Shown: positions 20,440 to 29,505 of the stretch, one piece after another
Layout of the letters: each line of letters opens with the position of its first letter
How positions within the stretch are numbered: position 1 is the first letter of the stretch
Assembly: GCF_030317035.1 (NCBI RefSeq)
Contig: NZ_JASZYK010000001.1
Coordinates: forward strand, 744,001 to 808,000
Reading direction: 5' to 3'
Source: Variovorax sp. J22G73
GTDB lineage: Bacteria > Pseudomonadota > Gammaproteobacteria > Burkholderiales > Burkholderiaceae_C
Length of the DNA stretch: 64,000 bases
Position numbers and translations under genes: made by a program
The notes under the pieces: generated by a model
What the model saw: the letters and a program-made list of their open reading frames with translations, nothing else
The model's database searches: none
Told to the model about the DNA's origin: nothing

Positions 20440-22641
20440 TTACTGAGGCTGCTGCCCCGGCTCGCCCGGACGACCGGGCGGACGCCGTTGCTGCGCAGCC
20501 GCTGCCGCGGCAGCCATGCGCTGTTGCTGCTGGGCCTGCTGTTGCTGGGCCTGCTGCTGGTGCTGCTGGGCTTGCTGCTGTTGGCGCTGCATCTGCTGTT
20601 GCTGCTGTTGGGCCTGCTGCTGTGCGCGCTGCTGGGCTTGCGCCTGTTGCTGCGCCATCGCGGCTTGCTGTTGCTGGCGTTGCTGCTGCATCGCCTGTTG
20701 TTGCTGCTGCTGTTGCGCGCGTGCGGCCTGCTGCTGGGCTTGTTGAGCCTGCTGCGCCTGTTGCGCTTGCTGCTGCTGTTGTTGTTGCTGGCGGCGCATC
20801 TGTTCCTGTTGCGCTTGTTGCTGCTGGCGGGCCTGGTTCTGGGCCTGTTGTTGCTGCGCCTGTTGTGCCTGCTGCGCTTGCTGTTGTTGCTGCTGCTGGC
20901 GCTGGATCTGCTGTTGCTGCTGTTGAGCCTGCTGCTGCGCGCGCTGCTGGGCTTGCTGCTGCTGTTGCTCACGCGCCTGTTGCTGGCCTTGTTGCTGCTG
21001 AGCCTGGGCCTGTGCTTGCTGACGGCGTGACTGTTCGGCCTGCGCCTGCTGTTGCTGGCGTTGCTGCTCCTGGGCGGCCTGCTGCTGCTGACGTTGCTGT
21101 TGTTGCTGCAGGGCCTGTTGTGGCGGCTGCCCGGGCGCATTGCCGCCTCGCTGCTGTTGTTGCGCCTGCTGCTGCGCCAGTTGGGCTTGCTGCGCTTGCT
21201 GAGCTTGCTGGCGGCGCTGTTGTTCTTGCTGCTGACCCTGCTGCATCTGCGCCTGGCGTGCTTGCTGTTGCTGCTCGCGCGCCTGCTGCTGCTGCATCGC
21301 CTGCTGTTGCTGTTGTTGCCGGGCTTGCTGGGCTTGTTGCTGCTGCGCTTGCTGCAGTTGGGCCTGCTGTTGTGCGCGCTGCTGGGCCTGTTCTTGCGCG
21401 CGCTGCTGGCCCTGCGCCTGCTGCTGCGCCATCACCGCTTGCTGCTGCTGGCGCTGCGCGTTCTGCTGTTGCTGTTGCGCGAGCAGTGCCTGCTGCTGGG
21501 CCTGCTGTTGTTGCGCCTGCTGTTGCTGCGCGAACGCCGGCCCCGCCGAGAAGTTGGGCGGCAAGCCACCGCGTGCGCCACCGCCGTTGTTGTTGTAGAC
21601 GTTGCGCTCGTTCACGTTGTTGATCACGGTGGTCGAGCGCGACACGTAGGTGCTGTTGTTGTAGACCACGGCCGGCCGTGCGAAGGCGGGCGGCGGTGCG
21701 CCACGGTCGCGATCGCGGTCACGTCCGCGCGGGCCGCCCCAGTTCACGTTCCAGGAGTTCCAGCCCCAGCCGTGCCGCTCGAAGGCGCTGCCCACCACCA
21801 CGCCGGCGCCGAAGGCCAGCACGCCCGCCGCGGCCAGCTGGCCACCGCTGTAGCCCTGCGGCGCCACCTGCACCGGTGGCGCGTAGGCGTAGCCGGGGTA
21901 CACGGGCTCGGGCGAGCCGTAGATCACCTGCGGGTCGTACGCGGGCACGTACACCACGTCGGGCTGCACCGGCTCGATGGTGATGTATTGCGGCGGCGCC
22001 TCGATCACGGCGGGGCCGCCGTACACCGGCTGCATGTCGGGCGACGGCGCATAGCCTCGGGGCGTGGCGGCGCTGGCCACGCGCAGCTTGTCGTTGTTCT
22101 TCAGCCGGCCCGCCTTGGCCGCGCGCTGGCGCATGACTTGGATGGCGTTCATCACGTCGGCCGGGTCGTTGTAGTAGGCCTGCCCCAGCGCCGTGGTCCA
22201 CGGGATGTTGCCGGCCAGCTGGTCGACCACCGGGCGGAACGCGGTGAGCGACTTCACGCTCGGGTCCCACGGTTGCTGGTTGGCCGCATCGGCGAGCGGA
22301 CCGGCCTTGAGGTTGCGGTTCTGGCCCAGCCAGTCGTGCGCGGCGGTGATCTGCTCGGGGTAGGTGGCGCCGGCCAGCACTTGCGCCACCAGCTTGTCGG
22401 GGTACAGCGCGATGGGGGCGACCAGTTGGTAGAGCTGCTCGGCGGAAGGCGGCGTGTAGGCCGCAGGGGTTGCCACCGCAGGCGCGGCAGATGTCTGAGG
22501 CACCGAGGGCGCGGGCATGGTGGTCGCCGGGTCTGCAGCCGCTGCGGGTGCACTGGGTGTCTTGTCGCAGCCTGCGAGAACGAGGGCGCTGATGCACAGC
22601 GAGATCGTCAGCAGGCGGGGGGCGAAGTTGTTGTTTGTCAT
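20440..22641 (-). CDS. DUF3300 domain lipoprotein with a ~360-residue Gln/Ala-rich tail
   Basis: A 733-residue predicted lipoprotein. The start ATG at 22641 has GGAACTC upstream, and the signal peptide ends in the lipobox LAGC. Residues about 60-330 form the DUF3300 domain (QLYQLVAPIALYPDKLVAQVLAG, IEPVQPDVVYVPAYDPQVIYG, each within the 20-residue conserved cores). From about residue 371 to 725 the chain is almost entirely Gln with Ala, Arg and Met. It is coded by mixed CAG and CAA codons, so it is not a pure trinucleotide expansion. DUF3300 proteins are envelope proteins of unknown function. The extra tail is much longer than the family core and may be a disordered or coiled surface segment. 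The convergent neighbour is the M20 peptidase. Confidence 0.85.
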   Translation of the reverse strand: MTNNNFAPRLLTISLCISALVLAGCDKTPSAPAAAADPATTMPAPSVPQTSAAPAVATPAAYTPPSAEQLYQLVAPIALYPDKLVAQVLAGATYPEQITAAHDWLGQNRNLKAGPLADAANQQPWDPSVKSLTAFRPVVDQLAGNIPWTTALGQAYYNDPADVMNAIQVMRQRAAKAGRLKNNDKLRVASAATPRGYAPSPDMQPVYGGPAVIEAPPQYITIEPVQPDVVYVPAYDPQVIYGSPEPVYPGYAYAPPVQVAPQGYSGGQLAAAGVLAFGAGVVVGSAFERHGWGWNSWNVNWGGPRGRDRDRDRGAPPPAFARPAVVYNNSTYVSRSTTVINNVNERNVYNNNGGGARGGLPPNFSAGPAFAQQQQAQQQQAQQQALLAQQQQQNAQRQQQQAVMAQQQAQGQQRAQEQAQQRAQQQAQLQQAQQQQAQQARQQQQQQAMQQQQAREQQQQARQAQMQQGQQQEQQRRQQAQQAQQAQLAQQQAQQQQRGGNAPGQPPQQALQQQQQRQQQQAAQEQQRQQQQAQAEQSRRQQAQAQAQQQQGQQQAREQQQQQAQQRAQQQAQQQQQQIQRQQQQQQQAQQAQQAQQQQAQNQARQQQQAQQEQMRRQQQQQQQQAQQAQQAQQAQQQAARAQQQQQQQAMQQQRQQQQAAMAQQQAQAQQRAQQQAQQQQQQMQRQQQQAQQHQQQAQQQQAQQQQRMAAAAAAAQQRRPPGRPGEPGQQPQ

Positions 22642-22827
22642 CGGAGTTCCATGAGGACGCCGGCGTCGTGCCCGGAACTCTTTCAACGGCGCGCGGCAGC
22701 AGGCGATGACAAAGCCTGCGCCCCGGATGCAACCGACTGTGTCGGTGGTGCGCCGTCAACCCTGTCGGCGCACAGCCACACGGCCGGGAGGCCGCGGGCT
22801 ACAGCTGACCCGCCGGGGGGTCTTTTC

Positions 22828-23502
22828 TTACTTCGCGCCGCCGGTGTACTTGGTGACGTTGGCCGCGCTCACGTGGTAGCCGCTCACGCCCATCATCGAA
22901 TCGTTGCGCAGCGTCTGCAGCTTGCCGGTGACCCACACGGTGTCCATGGCGCGGAACTTGGCGCCCTTTTGCGGCACCACGTGCAGGATCTGGTTGGCCG
23001 GCGGCGGCGGCGTGTGGATGCAGGCGCCGAAGTAGGGCACCAGCAGGAACTCGGTGACCTCGCCCTTGGCTTCCTCGAGCGGCACGATGAAGCCCGGTAT
23101 CTTCACTTCGACGCCGTTCATCGTCGGGTTGGTCGGTGCGTTGTTCGACACCTCCTGCATCTTCATGAGCAGCTCGTTGGCGCGCGGGTCGCCGTCGTCG
23201 AGCGCGCTCAGGTCCATGCCCTTGAATTCCTTGGCCGGGTCCCAGTCTTTGGGCACCAGCTCTTCCCAGGTGATCTGGCGCGCCTGGCCTGGCTGGCCCG
23301 GCTGGCTTAAAGCGGGCTTGGCCGCGGCCGGCGCCGCCGCCTTGCCGCCGAGCGGGTTGGTGGCGGTGGTGTCCTTGGGGGCGGGCTCGGCGGCCCAGGC
23401 GGCGGCCGCGAGGCCGGCGCCGGCAATCAGCATTGAAAGCCGCGTGAAAGCCTTGGAAGAGTTCGATGCGGGTGCTTGAGAACGGGCGTGGACAGTGGGC
23501 AT
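22828..23502 (-). CDS. DUF3299 domain protein, exported, of a Zrg-like metal-uptake cluster
   Basis: A 224-residue exported protein with a signal peptide ending AAWA-AE and a linker rich in Ala, Pro and Lys. The core has the DUF3299 signature: ITWEELVPKDWDP, IPGFIVPLE, then FLLVPYFGACIHTPPPPANQ, where a cysteine and a histidine sit in an exposed loop. It is the last gene of the run permease-DUF3299, three bases after the permease stop. In Vibrio cholerae, as I recall, the zinc-regulated zrg locus has the same kinds of genes (DUF2796, ABC ATPase, permease, DUF3299). A role in periplasmic metal handling is therefore inferred. Confidence 0.8.
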   Translation of the reverse strand: MPTVHARSQAPASNSSKAFTRLSMLIAGAGLAAAAWAAEPAPKDTTATNPLGGKAAAPAAAKPALSQPGQPGQARQITWEELVPKDWDPAKEFKGMDLSALDDGDPRANELLMKMQEVSNNAPTNPTMNGVEVKIPGFIVPLEEAKGEVTEFLLVPYFGACIHTPPPPANQILHVVPQKGAKFRAMDTVWVTGKLQTLRNDSMMGVSGYHVSAANVTKYTGGAK

Positions 23503-23505
23503 GGT

Positions 23506-24768
23506 TCAGATCCTCGGCGAGAGGCCGTCGGCAAGGGAAAGGCGGTAGGCGCGAATGCCGGGCAGCAGGCTTGCCAGCCATCCGGCGACCAGCAGGCTTG
23601 CCATCAGCAGCCATTCGTTCAGTGTAGGTTCTGAAAGGCTCAGTGTCAGCCCGAACTGCGCCTGCAGCCATGGCGAGAGCAGGGCGATGCCCAGCAGCGC
23701 CATCACCACGCCCAGCAGCACGCCCAGCACGGTGACCATGGCGCCTTCGAGCGCCAGCAGCGCCAGCACGTGGCGCAGGCCGGCGCCCACGGCGCGCAGC
23801 ACGGCAAGCTCGCGCCGGCGTTCGTTCAGCCCCGCCATCACCACCGACACCAGCCCCGCGAGGCTCACCAGCGCCACCAGCGCCGACATCAGCAGCAGCG
23901 CGTTCTCGCCGATGCCGATCACGCTCCACAGCTCGTCGAGCGCCACGCCGGGCAGGATGGCCATGAGCGGCTCGCCGGTGTAGGTCGATATCCAGCGCTG
24001 CACCCCGAACACCGCCGCGCGGTTCTTCAGGCCCACCAGCGCGGCCGTCACGTTCTTGGGCGTGAGGTCGAACTTGCGCACCTGCTCCGCGGGAATGTGC
24101 ACGCCGGGCATCGGCGCGCCGCCCACCCACTCGAGGTGAATCGCTTCCATGGCCGCCAGCCCGATGTGCACCGTGCGGTCGACCGGCGTGCCGGTGCGCG
24201 CGAGCACGCCGACCACGGTGAAGGGCTTGTCGGCATGCTCGGCCACGTTGAGCTCGCCGCTGCCGTGCGCCAGCGTGATCTTCTGGCCCACGTGGTAGCC
24301 AAGCTTGTCGGCCACCTCGGCACCCACCACCGCGTCGAACAGCTCGTTGAAGGGCTTGCCTTCGCGCAGCTTCAGCAGCTGCTTGTCGCCGTAGCGAAAG
24401 CGCGTGAAGTAGTCGGTGGACGTGGCCAGTACCGCAAAGCCGCGGTGCGAGTCGCCCAGCGACAGCGGCACCACCCAGTCGACACCGGGGTGCGCCTGCA
24501 GCGCCTGCACGCTCTTCCAAGAGATGTTGTTGGTGGCCGCGCCGATGCGGAACACCGAGTACAGCAGCAGCTGCGTGGAGCCGGTGCGCGCGCCCACGAT
24601 CAGGTCGGTGCCCGAGACCGAAGACGCGAAGTTCTCGCGCAGCTCGGTGCGGATGCGCTCCACGCCCAGCAGCAGGAAGGTCGACAGCGCAATGGAGAAC
24701 ACCGTGAGCGCGAGCGTGAAGCGGCGGTTCCAGGCGCTGCGCCATGCGATGGAGAAAAGAGCCTTCAT
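23506..24768 (-). CDS. FtsX/MacB-type ABC transporter permease
   Basis: A 420-residue inner-membrane protein of the type VII ABC class. It has one N-terminal helix (FTLALTVFSIALSTFLLLG), a large periplasmic domain of about 250 residues, and three C-terminal helices, the FtsX layout. The cytoplasmic loop NERRRELAVLRAVGAG is the coupling motif of LolC/MacB proteins. It follows the LolD-like ATPase by ten bases. Proteins of this class transmit ATPase movement across the membrane and are not classical importers, so if this cluster takes up zinc as the Zrg comparison suggests, the mechanism is unusual. The start is set at the ATG before KALFSIAW; the longer frame has no ribosome site. Confidence 0.85.
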   Translation of the reverse strand: MKALFSIAWRSAWNRRFTLALTVFSIALSTFLLLGVERIRTELRENFASSVSGTDLIVGARTGSTQLLLYSVFRIGAATNNISWKSVQALQAHPGVDWVVPLSLGDSHRGFAVLATSTDYFTRFRYGDKQLLKLREGKPFNELFDAVVGAEVADKLGYHVGQKITLAHGSGELNVAEHADKPFTVVGVLARTGTPVDRTVHIGLAAMEAIHLEWVGGAPMPGVHIPAEQVRKFDLTPKNVTAALVGLKNRAAVFGVQRWISTYTGEPLMAILPGVALDELWSVIGIGENALLLMSALVALVSLAGLVSVVMAGLNERRRELAVLRAVGAGLRHVLALLALEGAMVTVLGVLLGVVMALLGIALLSPWLQAQFGLTLSLSEPTLNEWLLMASLLVAGWLASLLPGIRAYRLSLADGLSPRI

Positions 24769-24778
24769 GCGAGCGCCT

Positions 24779-25573
24779 TCATGCGTCCACCGCCATCGCG
24801 CTGCTCGCCGCGCGGTTGATCTCGGGCAGCAGCACGTGCCGCGCGAAGCGCTGCGCAATGCGCTGGTCGTGGCTCACGAAGACCAGCGCGCTGTGGTTCT
24901 CCACGCAGGCCGTGAGCAGCACGTCGAGGAAGGCCTCGCGCCGGTCTTCGTCGAGCGCGGAGGTGGGCTCGTCGGCAATCACCACCTCGGGCTGGCCGAT
25001 GAGCGCGCGCGCCGCGGCCACGCGCTGCTGCTGGCCCACCGACAGCTGCAGCGCCTGGCGCTTCCAGAGGTTGCGGTCCAGCCCCATCTGGTCGAGCAGG
25101 TGCTCGGCCTCCTCGCGCGCGGGGCGGTGCTTCGAGGCCTGTATTTCTCGCCGTGCCGAGAAGCGGCAGGGCAGCAGCACGTTGTCGAGCACGCTCAGGT
25201 ACGGCAGCAGGTTGAACTGCTGGAAGATGTAGCCCACGTGCGCCACGCGGCTGCGGTCGCGCGCCGCGCCCGAGAGCTGCGACCAGTCGTGGCCCAGCAG
25301 CATGACGCGGCCTTCGTCGGCCACCAGCACGCCGGCCAGCAGCGACAGCAGCGTGCTCTTGCCGCAGCCGCTGGGGCCGTGCAGGAACACCGATTCGCCG
25401 GCCGAGATGCGGAACGCCTCGATGTCGATGCACGGCGTCTTCACGCCGGGCCAGGAGAAGCGCAGCGCTTCGGCGGAAAGCACCACGCGCAGTGGCGAAG
25501 TGTCGGCGTTGTCGGTCGCGGCGTTGTCCGTATTCGCGTTGGCTGCCGTGCGGGCCTCGGGGGCGACGCTCAC
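24779..25573 (-). CDS. LolD/MacB-type ABC transporter ATP-binding protein
   Basis: A 264-residue cytoplasmic ATPase. Walker A is GPSGCGKST, the Q-loop is IFQQFNLLP, the signature is LSVGQQQRVAAARAL (Val replacing the usual Gly of LSGGQ) and Walker B is VVIADEPTSALD. The first ~25 residues are an Asn/Asp/Thr-rich extension absent from LolD. It pairs with the FtsX-type permease downstream and lies five bases after the DUF2796 gene, in a compact operon. Sequence alone would allow lipoprotein release or macrolide efflux, but the DUF2796 and DUF3299 neighbours argue for the metal-uptake cluster type. Confidence 0.88.
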   Translation of the reverse strand: MSVAPEARTAANANTDNAATDNADTSPLRVVLSAEALRFSWPGVKTPCIDIEAFRISAGESVFLHGPSGCGKSTLLSLLAGVLVADEGRVMLLGHDWSQLSGAARDRSRVAHVGYIFQQFNLLPYLSVLDNVLLPCRFSARREIQASKHRPAREEAEHLLDQMGLDRNLWKRQALQLSVGQQQRVAAARALIGQPEVVIADEPTSALDEDRREAFLDVLLTACVENHSALVFVSHDQRIAQRFARHVLLPEINRAASSAMAVDA

Positions 25574-25577
25574 GGTG

Positions 25578-26171
25578 TCACTTGCCCCAGCCCAGGCGGG
25601 CGGGCTGCGCGGCCTGCGCGCCGGCCGGGCGCTTCAGCTGGCGCTTGAACTGGCCCTGTGCGGTGGCGATTTGCGAGTCGATCTGGCGCAGGCCCTTGAA
25701 CACGGCGAACAGGTTCACGTCGATGAACTTCGCGGCGGCCGCGTTGGTGCAGTTGAAGGAGAAGGTGGCGTCCAGGTCGGCATGGCCCACGGGCTCGCTC
25801 GGGTCGGGGTTGCCCAGGCCCAGCGCGCCGGAACGCAGGTCGACCGGGCCGAGCTTGCAGTTGGCGGCGGGGTCGACGATGAAGAGCTTGTCCGCGGCGC
25901 GCAACTGGGCCACGGCTTCTTCGACGGTCTTTTTCTCGGCCTCGGTCTTCGGTGCGCGCTCGAAGCCCACGATGTTGTCCAGCGGGGACTCCATGTCGAT
26001 CACCACCGTGGGGCCGTCGACGGCCACGTCGAGCTTGAGCTGGCCGTGCACATGGGCGTGCTGCTCCTGCGCCTGTGCGGCGAGGAACGGGGCGGCCGCA
26101 AGAAATGCGGCGGCCAGTGCGAGTGCCGAGCCGCGTCGAAGGGCCTGGACTCGTCGATTCGTCAATGTCAT
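25578..26171 (-). CDS. DUF2796 / ZrgA-family periplasmic protein
   Basis: A 197-residue exported protein with a signal peptide ending AAQAQ. Immediately after it comes EQHAHVHGQL, the short His motif at the N terminus of DUF2796 proteins and a likely metal ligand; the later Cys pair (NCKLG and NCTN) may form a disulfide. DUF2796 includes ZrgA, the periplasmic part of a zinc acquisition system in Vibrio. Its start overlaps the sulfurtransferase stop by four bases (ATGA), and it is followed within five bases by the ATPase gene. Unlike many ZrgA proteins it has no long His-rich insertion, so metal affinity may be lower. Confidence 0.82.
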   Translation of the reverse strand: MTLTNRRVQALRRGSALALAAAFLAAAPFLAAQAQEQHAHVHGQLKLDVAVDGPTVVIDMESPLDNIVGFERAPKTEAEKKTVEEAVAQLRAADKLFIVDPAANCKLGPVDLRSGALGLGNPDPSEPVGHADLDATFSFNCTNAAAAKFIDVNLFAVFKGLRQIDSQIATAQGQFKRQLKRPAGAQAAQPARLGWGK

Positions 26172-27076
26172 GGTTGCGCGCCTTGCCGGGTCGGCAGCCC
26201 CGGCGTGTTGCTCCATTCGCTCCAGCTGCCGGCATAGAGCGCTGTGGTCCCCAGTCCGGCGACCTGCATGGCCAGCAGGTTGGGCACGGCGCTCACGCCG
26301 CTGCCGCACTGGTGGACAACGCTCGCCGGGTCTCGCCCCGCGAGCAAGGTCTCGAACTCGGCACGCAATTGCGATGCCGGCTTGAACTTGCCGTCGGGGC
26401 CGATGTTCTCGGCGAAGGGCCGGTTCAGGGCCCCGGGGATGTGACCGGCAATCGGGTCCAGAGGTTCCACCTCGCCGCGGTAACGTGCACCGGCGCGCGC
26501 ATCGATCAGGTTCTGGTCAGGCTGCCCCAGCCGGCGCACGACGGTGTCGGTGGTCACCAGCCTGGCCAGCGGCTCGCCGGTGACGAAGTTCGACTGGAAG
26601 CGCGCGGGCTCCTCGCGGCCGGTGACCTCGCCGCCCGCCGCCTGCCAGGCCTGCAGGCCGCCGTCGAGCACGGCCACCGCGTCGTGGCCCATCCACTTGA
26701 GCATCCACCACAGGCGACCGCAGTAGTTGGCGCCGTTGCGGTCGTACACCACGGCCTGCATGCCGTTGGCGAAGCCCACGCTGGAGAGCCATTGCGCGAA
26801 CTTCTCGCGGCTGGGCAGCGGATGGCGCCCGCCCGAGGCGGGCAGGCCGTCTTCCTGCGCGACCACCACTTCGCCGTGCGCGCCGGGCACGCCGTGCCTG
26901 GCGCTGAGGTCGGTGTCGAGGTTGGCGTAGTGCGCGCCGGGAATGTGCGCGGCGGCGTACTGCTGCACGCCGCTGTCGGGCTTCATGAGGTCGAAGGTGC
27001 AGTCGAAGACCATGAAGGGGGTGTCGCCGGCTTGCAGCTGCTGGAGTTGTTCGACGCTGATGAGGGTGGTGTACAT
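26168..27076 (-). CDS. Thiosulfate/3-mercaptopyruvate sulfurtransferase (two rhodanese domains)
   Basis: A 302-residue cytosolic enzyme with two tandem rhodanese domains, an inactive N-terminal one (to about residue 150) and a C-terminal catalytic one. The active loop is QCGSGVSA, matching the CGSGV(T/S) loop of 3-mercaptopyruvate sulfurtransferases rather than the CRKGVT loop of thiosulfate rhodaneses. It moves sulfane sulfur from mercaptopyruvate or thiosulfate to acceptors such as cyanide or thiols. It shares an ATGA overlap with the ZrgA-like gene, so the two are co-translated. A link between sulfur transfer and metal uptake is not obvious. Confidence 0.9.
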   Translation of the reverse strand: MYTTLISVEQLQQLQAGDTPFMVFDCTFDLMKPDSGVQQYAAAHIPGAHYANLDTDLSARHGVPGAHGEVVVAQEDGLPASGGRHPLPSREKFAQWLSSVGFANGMQAVVYDRNGANYCGRLWWMLKWMGHDAVAVLDGGLQAWQAAGGEVTGREEPARFQSNFVTGEPLARLVTTDTVVRRLGQPDQNLIDARAGARYRGEVEPLDPIAGHIPGALNRPFAENIGPDGKFKPASQLRAEFETLLAGRDPASVVHQCGSGVSAVPNLLAMQVAGLGTTALYAGSWSEWSNTPGLPTRQGAQP

Positions 27077-27142
27077 GGTGTGTGTCCTTCGCTTGTCAGG
27101 TCATGCGCACGGGGCGCGAATCGATGTTGCTCGGCCGGCGCC

Positions 27143-28075
27143 TCAATGTTCCTCGGCTGGCGCCTTGGGCACCGCCCGCTGTCGCAACACAGTTGCAGCA
27201 ATGCCGCTGGCGATGATAAGCGCCATGCCGCCCCAGCCGGCCGCGTCGATGCGGTCGTCGAACAGCACCACGCTGTAGAACGCCGCGAAGACGATGCCCG
27301 AATACTGCAGGTTGGCGACCACCAGCGTACCGGCCTGGGTCTTGGCGGTGGCGTAGGCGCGGGTCATGCAGAGTTGTCCGAGAGCGGCCAGCAAGCCGAT
27401 GGGCAGCAGCCACAGCGCGTGCTGCCAGGTCCACGCGCCACCGCCCGAAAACCCGGTGGCCGCGGTGGCAAAGCCGCCCGCCACGGCCGAGCCGACCGCG
27501 AAATAGAACACCGTGCGCAGCTCGGGCTCGCCGATGCGCGACAGCGCCACCACCTGCATGTAGGCAAAGGCGGCCGTGAGCCCCGACAGCAGGCCCAGCA
27601 TCCCGGCGAAGCCTTCGTTGCCGTTCACCGTGGGCTTGAGCATCAGCACCACGCCGACAAAACCGGCCAGCACCGTCAGCGCCAGCGCGCCCTGCAGCGG
27701 CGGGCGCTCCACGCGGCCGTCGCGCCCGGGCACCGGCACCCAGGCCAGCAGCGCGCCGCCGATCAGAAAGGCCGCGACCCACACGCTGCTCATGTAGTTC
27801 AGCGTGACGGCGGTGGCCAGCGGCATGTGCGCGATGGCGTAGAACCACGCGCCCAGCGAGATCACGCCGATGGTGCTGCGCCAGGCGTGCATGCCGGGGT
27901 AGCGGGTGGCCAGCGACACGCCGCGGTTGCGTGCCAGCAGCCAGAGAAACACGATGCCGATCAGCCCGCGCCCCAGCACCATCTCGCCGCTGTTGAACCA
28001 CTCGGAAGCGATCTTCACGACCACGCTCATCGTGGCGAACAAAAAGGCGCCGAGCACCATCCAGAGCGCTTGCAT
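27143..28075 (-). CDS. EamA/DMT-family transporter
   Basis: A 310-residue inner-membrane protein with ten predicted helices in two EamA repeats. The first begins MQALWMVLGAFLFATMSVVVK and ends near LMLKPTV, the second carries TAFAYMQVVALSRIGEPE. DMT exporters and importers move amino acids, purines, nucleotide sugars or small organic acids, so the substrate cannot be named. It lies 66 bases upstream of the sulfurtransferase gene on the same strand and may head the operon that continues into the metal-uptake genes. The Rieske oxygenase gene upstream is separated by 102 bases. Confidence 0.85.
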   Translation of the reverse strand: MQALWMVLGAFLFATMSVVVKIASEWFNSGEMVLGRGLIGIVFLWLLARNRGVSLATRYPGMHAWRSTIGVISLGAWFYAIAHMPLATAVTLNYMSSVWVAAFLIGGALLAWVPVPGRDGRVERPPLQGALALTVLAGFVGVVLMLKPTVNGNEGFAGMLGLLSGLTAAFAYMQVVALSRIGEPELRTVFYFAVGSAVAGGFATAATGFSGGGAWTWQHALWLLPIGLLAALGQLCMTRAYATAKTQAGTLVVANLQYSGIVFAAFYSVVLFDDRIDAAGWGGMALIIASGIAATVLRQRAVPKAPAEEH

Positions 28076-28177
28076 CGTCTCTACTTTATGAACAGAGGGG
28101 AAGGAAGGGTGCCCGGGTGGCCCCGGGGCTTGTTCGAGCTGGCTGGCGGCTTGGCGCGGTGAGCGGAATGGCGCGCG

Positions 28178-29323
28178 TCACGCGACGCTGTTCTGCATGG
28201 CCACGCGGTACCACTCGTGGAACTGCTGCATGCCGTCTTCCATGGGGCTCTGGTAGGGGCCGGTCTCGTTGTCGCCGCGCAGCATGAGCGCGCGGCGCCC
28301 GGCGTCCATGCGCTCGGCGATCTCGTCGTCTTCCACGCAGGTTTCCATGTAGGCGGCCTGCTGGGCCTCGACGAACTCGCGCTCGAACGCGACGATTTCC
28401 TCGGGGTAGAAGAACTCGACCATGTTCAGCGTCTTGGTCGGGCTCACCGGGTGCAGCGTGGACACCGTGAGCACGTGCGGATACCACTCGACCATCACGT
28501 GCGGGTAGTAGGTGAGCCAGATGGCGCCGTACTTCGGCGGCTTGCCGTCGCGGTACTTGAGCAGCTGCTCCTGCCACTTCTGGTAGACCGGGCTGCCCGC
28601 GCGGCCCAGGCGGTTGGCCACGCCCACCGTCTGCACCGAATAGCGCGGCTTGAACTCCCAGCGCAGGTCGTCGCAGGTGACGAAGCTGCCCAGGCCCGGG
28701 TGGAACGGGCCGACGTGGTAGTCCTCGAGGTAGACCTCGATGAAGGTCTTCCAGTTGTAGTTGCACTCGTGCAGCTCGACGCGGTCCAGCGCGTAGCCCG
28801 AGAAGTCGAGGTCGGCCTGCGGGCCCAGGCCCGCCATGTCGGCCGCCACGTCGGGGCCGGAACCGTCGGCGTTCTTCTCGAACAGGAGGCCGTTCCACTC
28901 GGTGAGCGGGTAGTTGTGCAGGTTCAGGCACGGGTCCTGGTCGAAGTGCGGGGCGCCGATGAGCGTGCCCGTGGTGCGCGCGTCGCTCGCGGCGTAGGTC
29001 CAGCGGTGCAGCGGGCACACGATGTTGCCGCCGGCCTGGTTGTCGAGCTGGCCCCGGCCCTGCAGGATGAGGGCCTGGCGGTGGCGGCACACGTTGGAGA
29101 TCAGCTCCACGCCCTTGGGCGTGTGCACCAGCGCGCGGCCCTGGTGCTCTTGCGGCAGCGTGTGGAAGTTGCCCATTTCGGGCACGGCCAGGCGATGGCC
29201 GACGTAGCGGGGCCCTCGCGCAAAAAGGTTCTGCATTTCGCGGGCATACAGCGCCTCGTCGAAATACGCGGAAACTGGAAGTTGGCTCGTGGCCTGCTGC
29301 AGTTGAAGACTTAAATCAGACAT
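28178..29323 (-). CDS. Rieske non-heme iron oxygenase, alpha (catalytic) subunit
   Basis: A 381-residue ring-hydroxylating-type oxygenase. The Rieske [2Fe-2S] ligands are C79-x-H81 (NVCRHR) and C103-x2-H106 (CPLHRW). The catalytic iron site follows as NWKTFIEVYLEDYHVGPFH, with the bridging aspartate and two histidines. The ATG at 29323 is chosen because the frame upstream has no ribosome site and is not conserved-looking. No reductase, ferredoxin or beta subunit is nearby, so electrons must come from another locus, as is common for choline/stachydrine or steroid-type Rieske enzymes. The substrate is unknown. Confidence 0.88.
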   Translation of the reverse strand: MSDLSLQLQQATSQLPVSAYFDEALYAREMQNLFARGPRYVGHRLAVPEMGNFHTLPQEHQGRALVHTPKGVELISNVCRHRQALILQGRGQLDNQAGGNIVCPLHRWTYAASDARTTGTLIGAPHFDQDPCLNLHNYPLTEWNGLLFEKNADGSGPDVAADMAGLGPQADLDFSGYALDRVELHECNYNWKTFIEVYLEDYHVGPFHPGLGSFVTCDDLRWEFKPRYSVQTVGVANRLGRAGSPVYQKWQEQLLKYRDGKPPKYGAIWLTYYPHVMVEWYPHVLTVSTLHPVSPTKTLNMVEFFYPEEIVAFEREFVEAQQAAYMETCVEDDEIAERMDAGRRALMLRGDNETGPYQSPMEDGMQQFHEWYRVAMQNSVA

Positions 29324-29505
29324 GGAGGACCTGACCAAGCTCCCCACAGGGAGAGAAAAAAGAAAAGAACGGAGGCGCCGCCTGGAGGCTTCGACGGCCC
29401 GGAGAGTGTGTTGGTGTCGCCAACGAGAGAAGTTCGCATTGTACCCGGGGGTGCCTGTTTCGGTCCGCGCCCTAAAATGCCCGGTTTCACCCACGTTTCG
29501 CTTGC

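Noticed and set aside
20488..21030. Leu-rich 180-codon frame on the plus strand
   Set aside because: It is the antisense reading of the Gln-rich tail (CAG/CAA read as CTG/TTG); no ribosome site and no domain.
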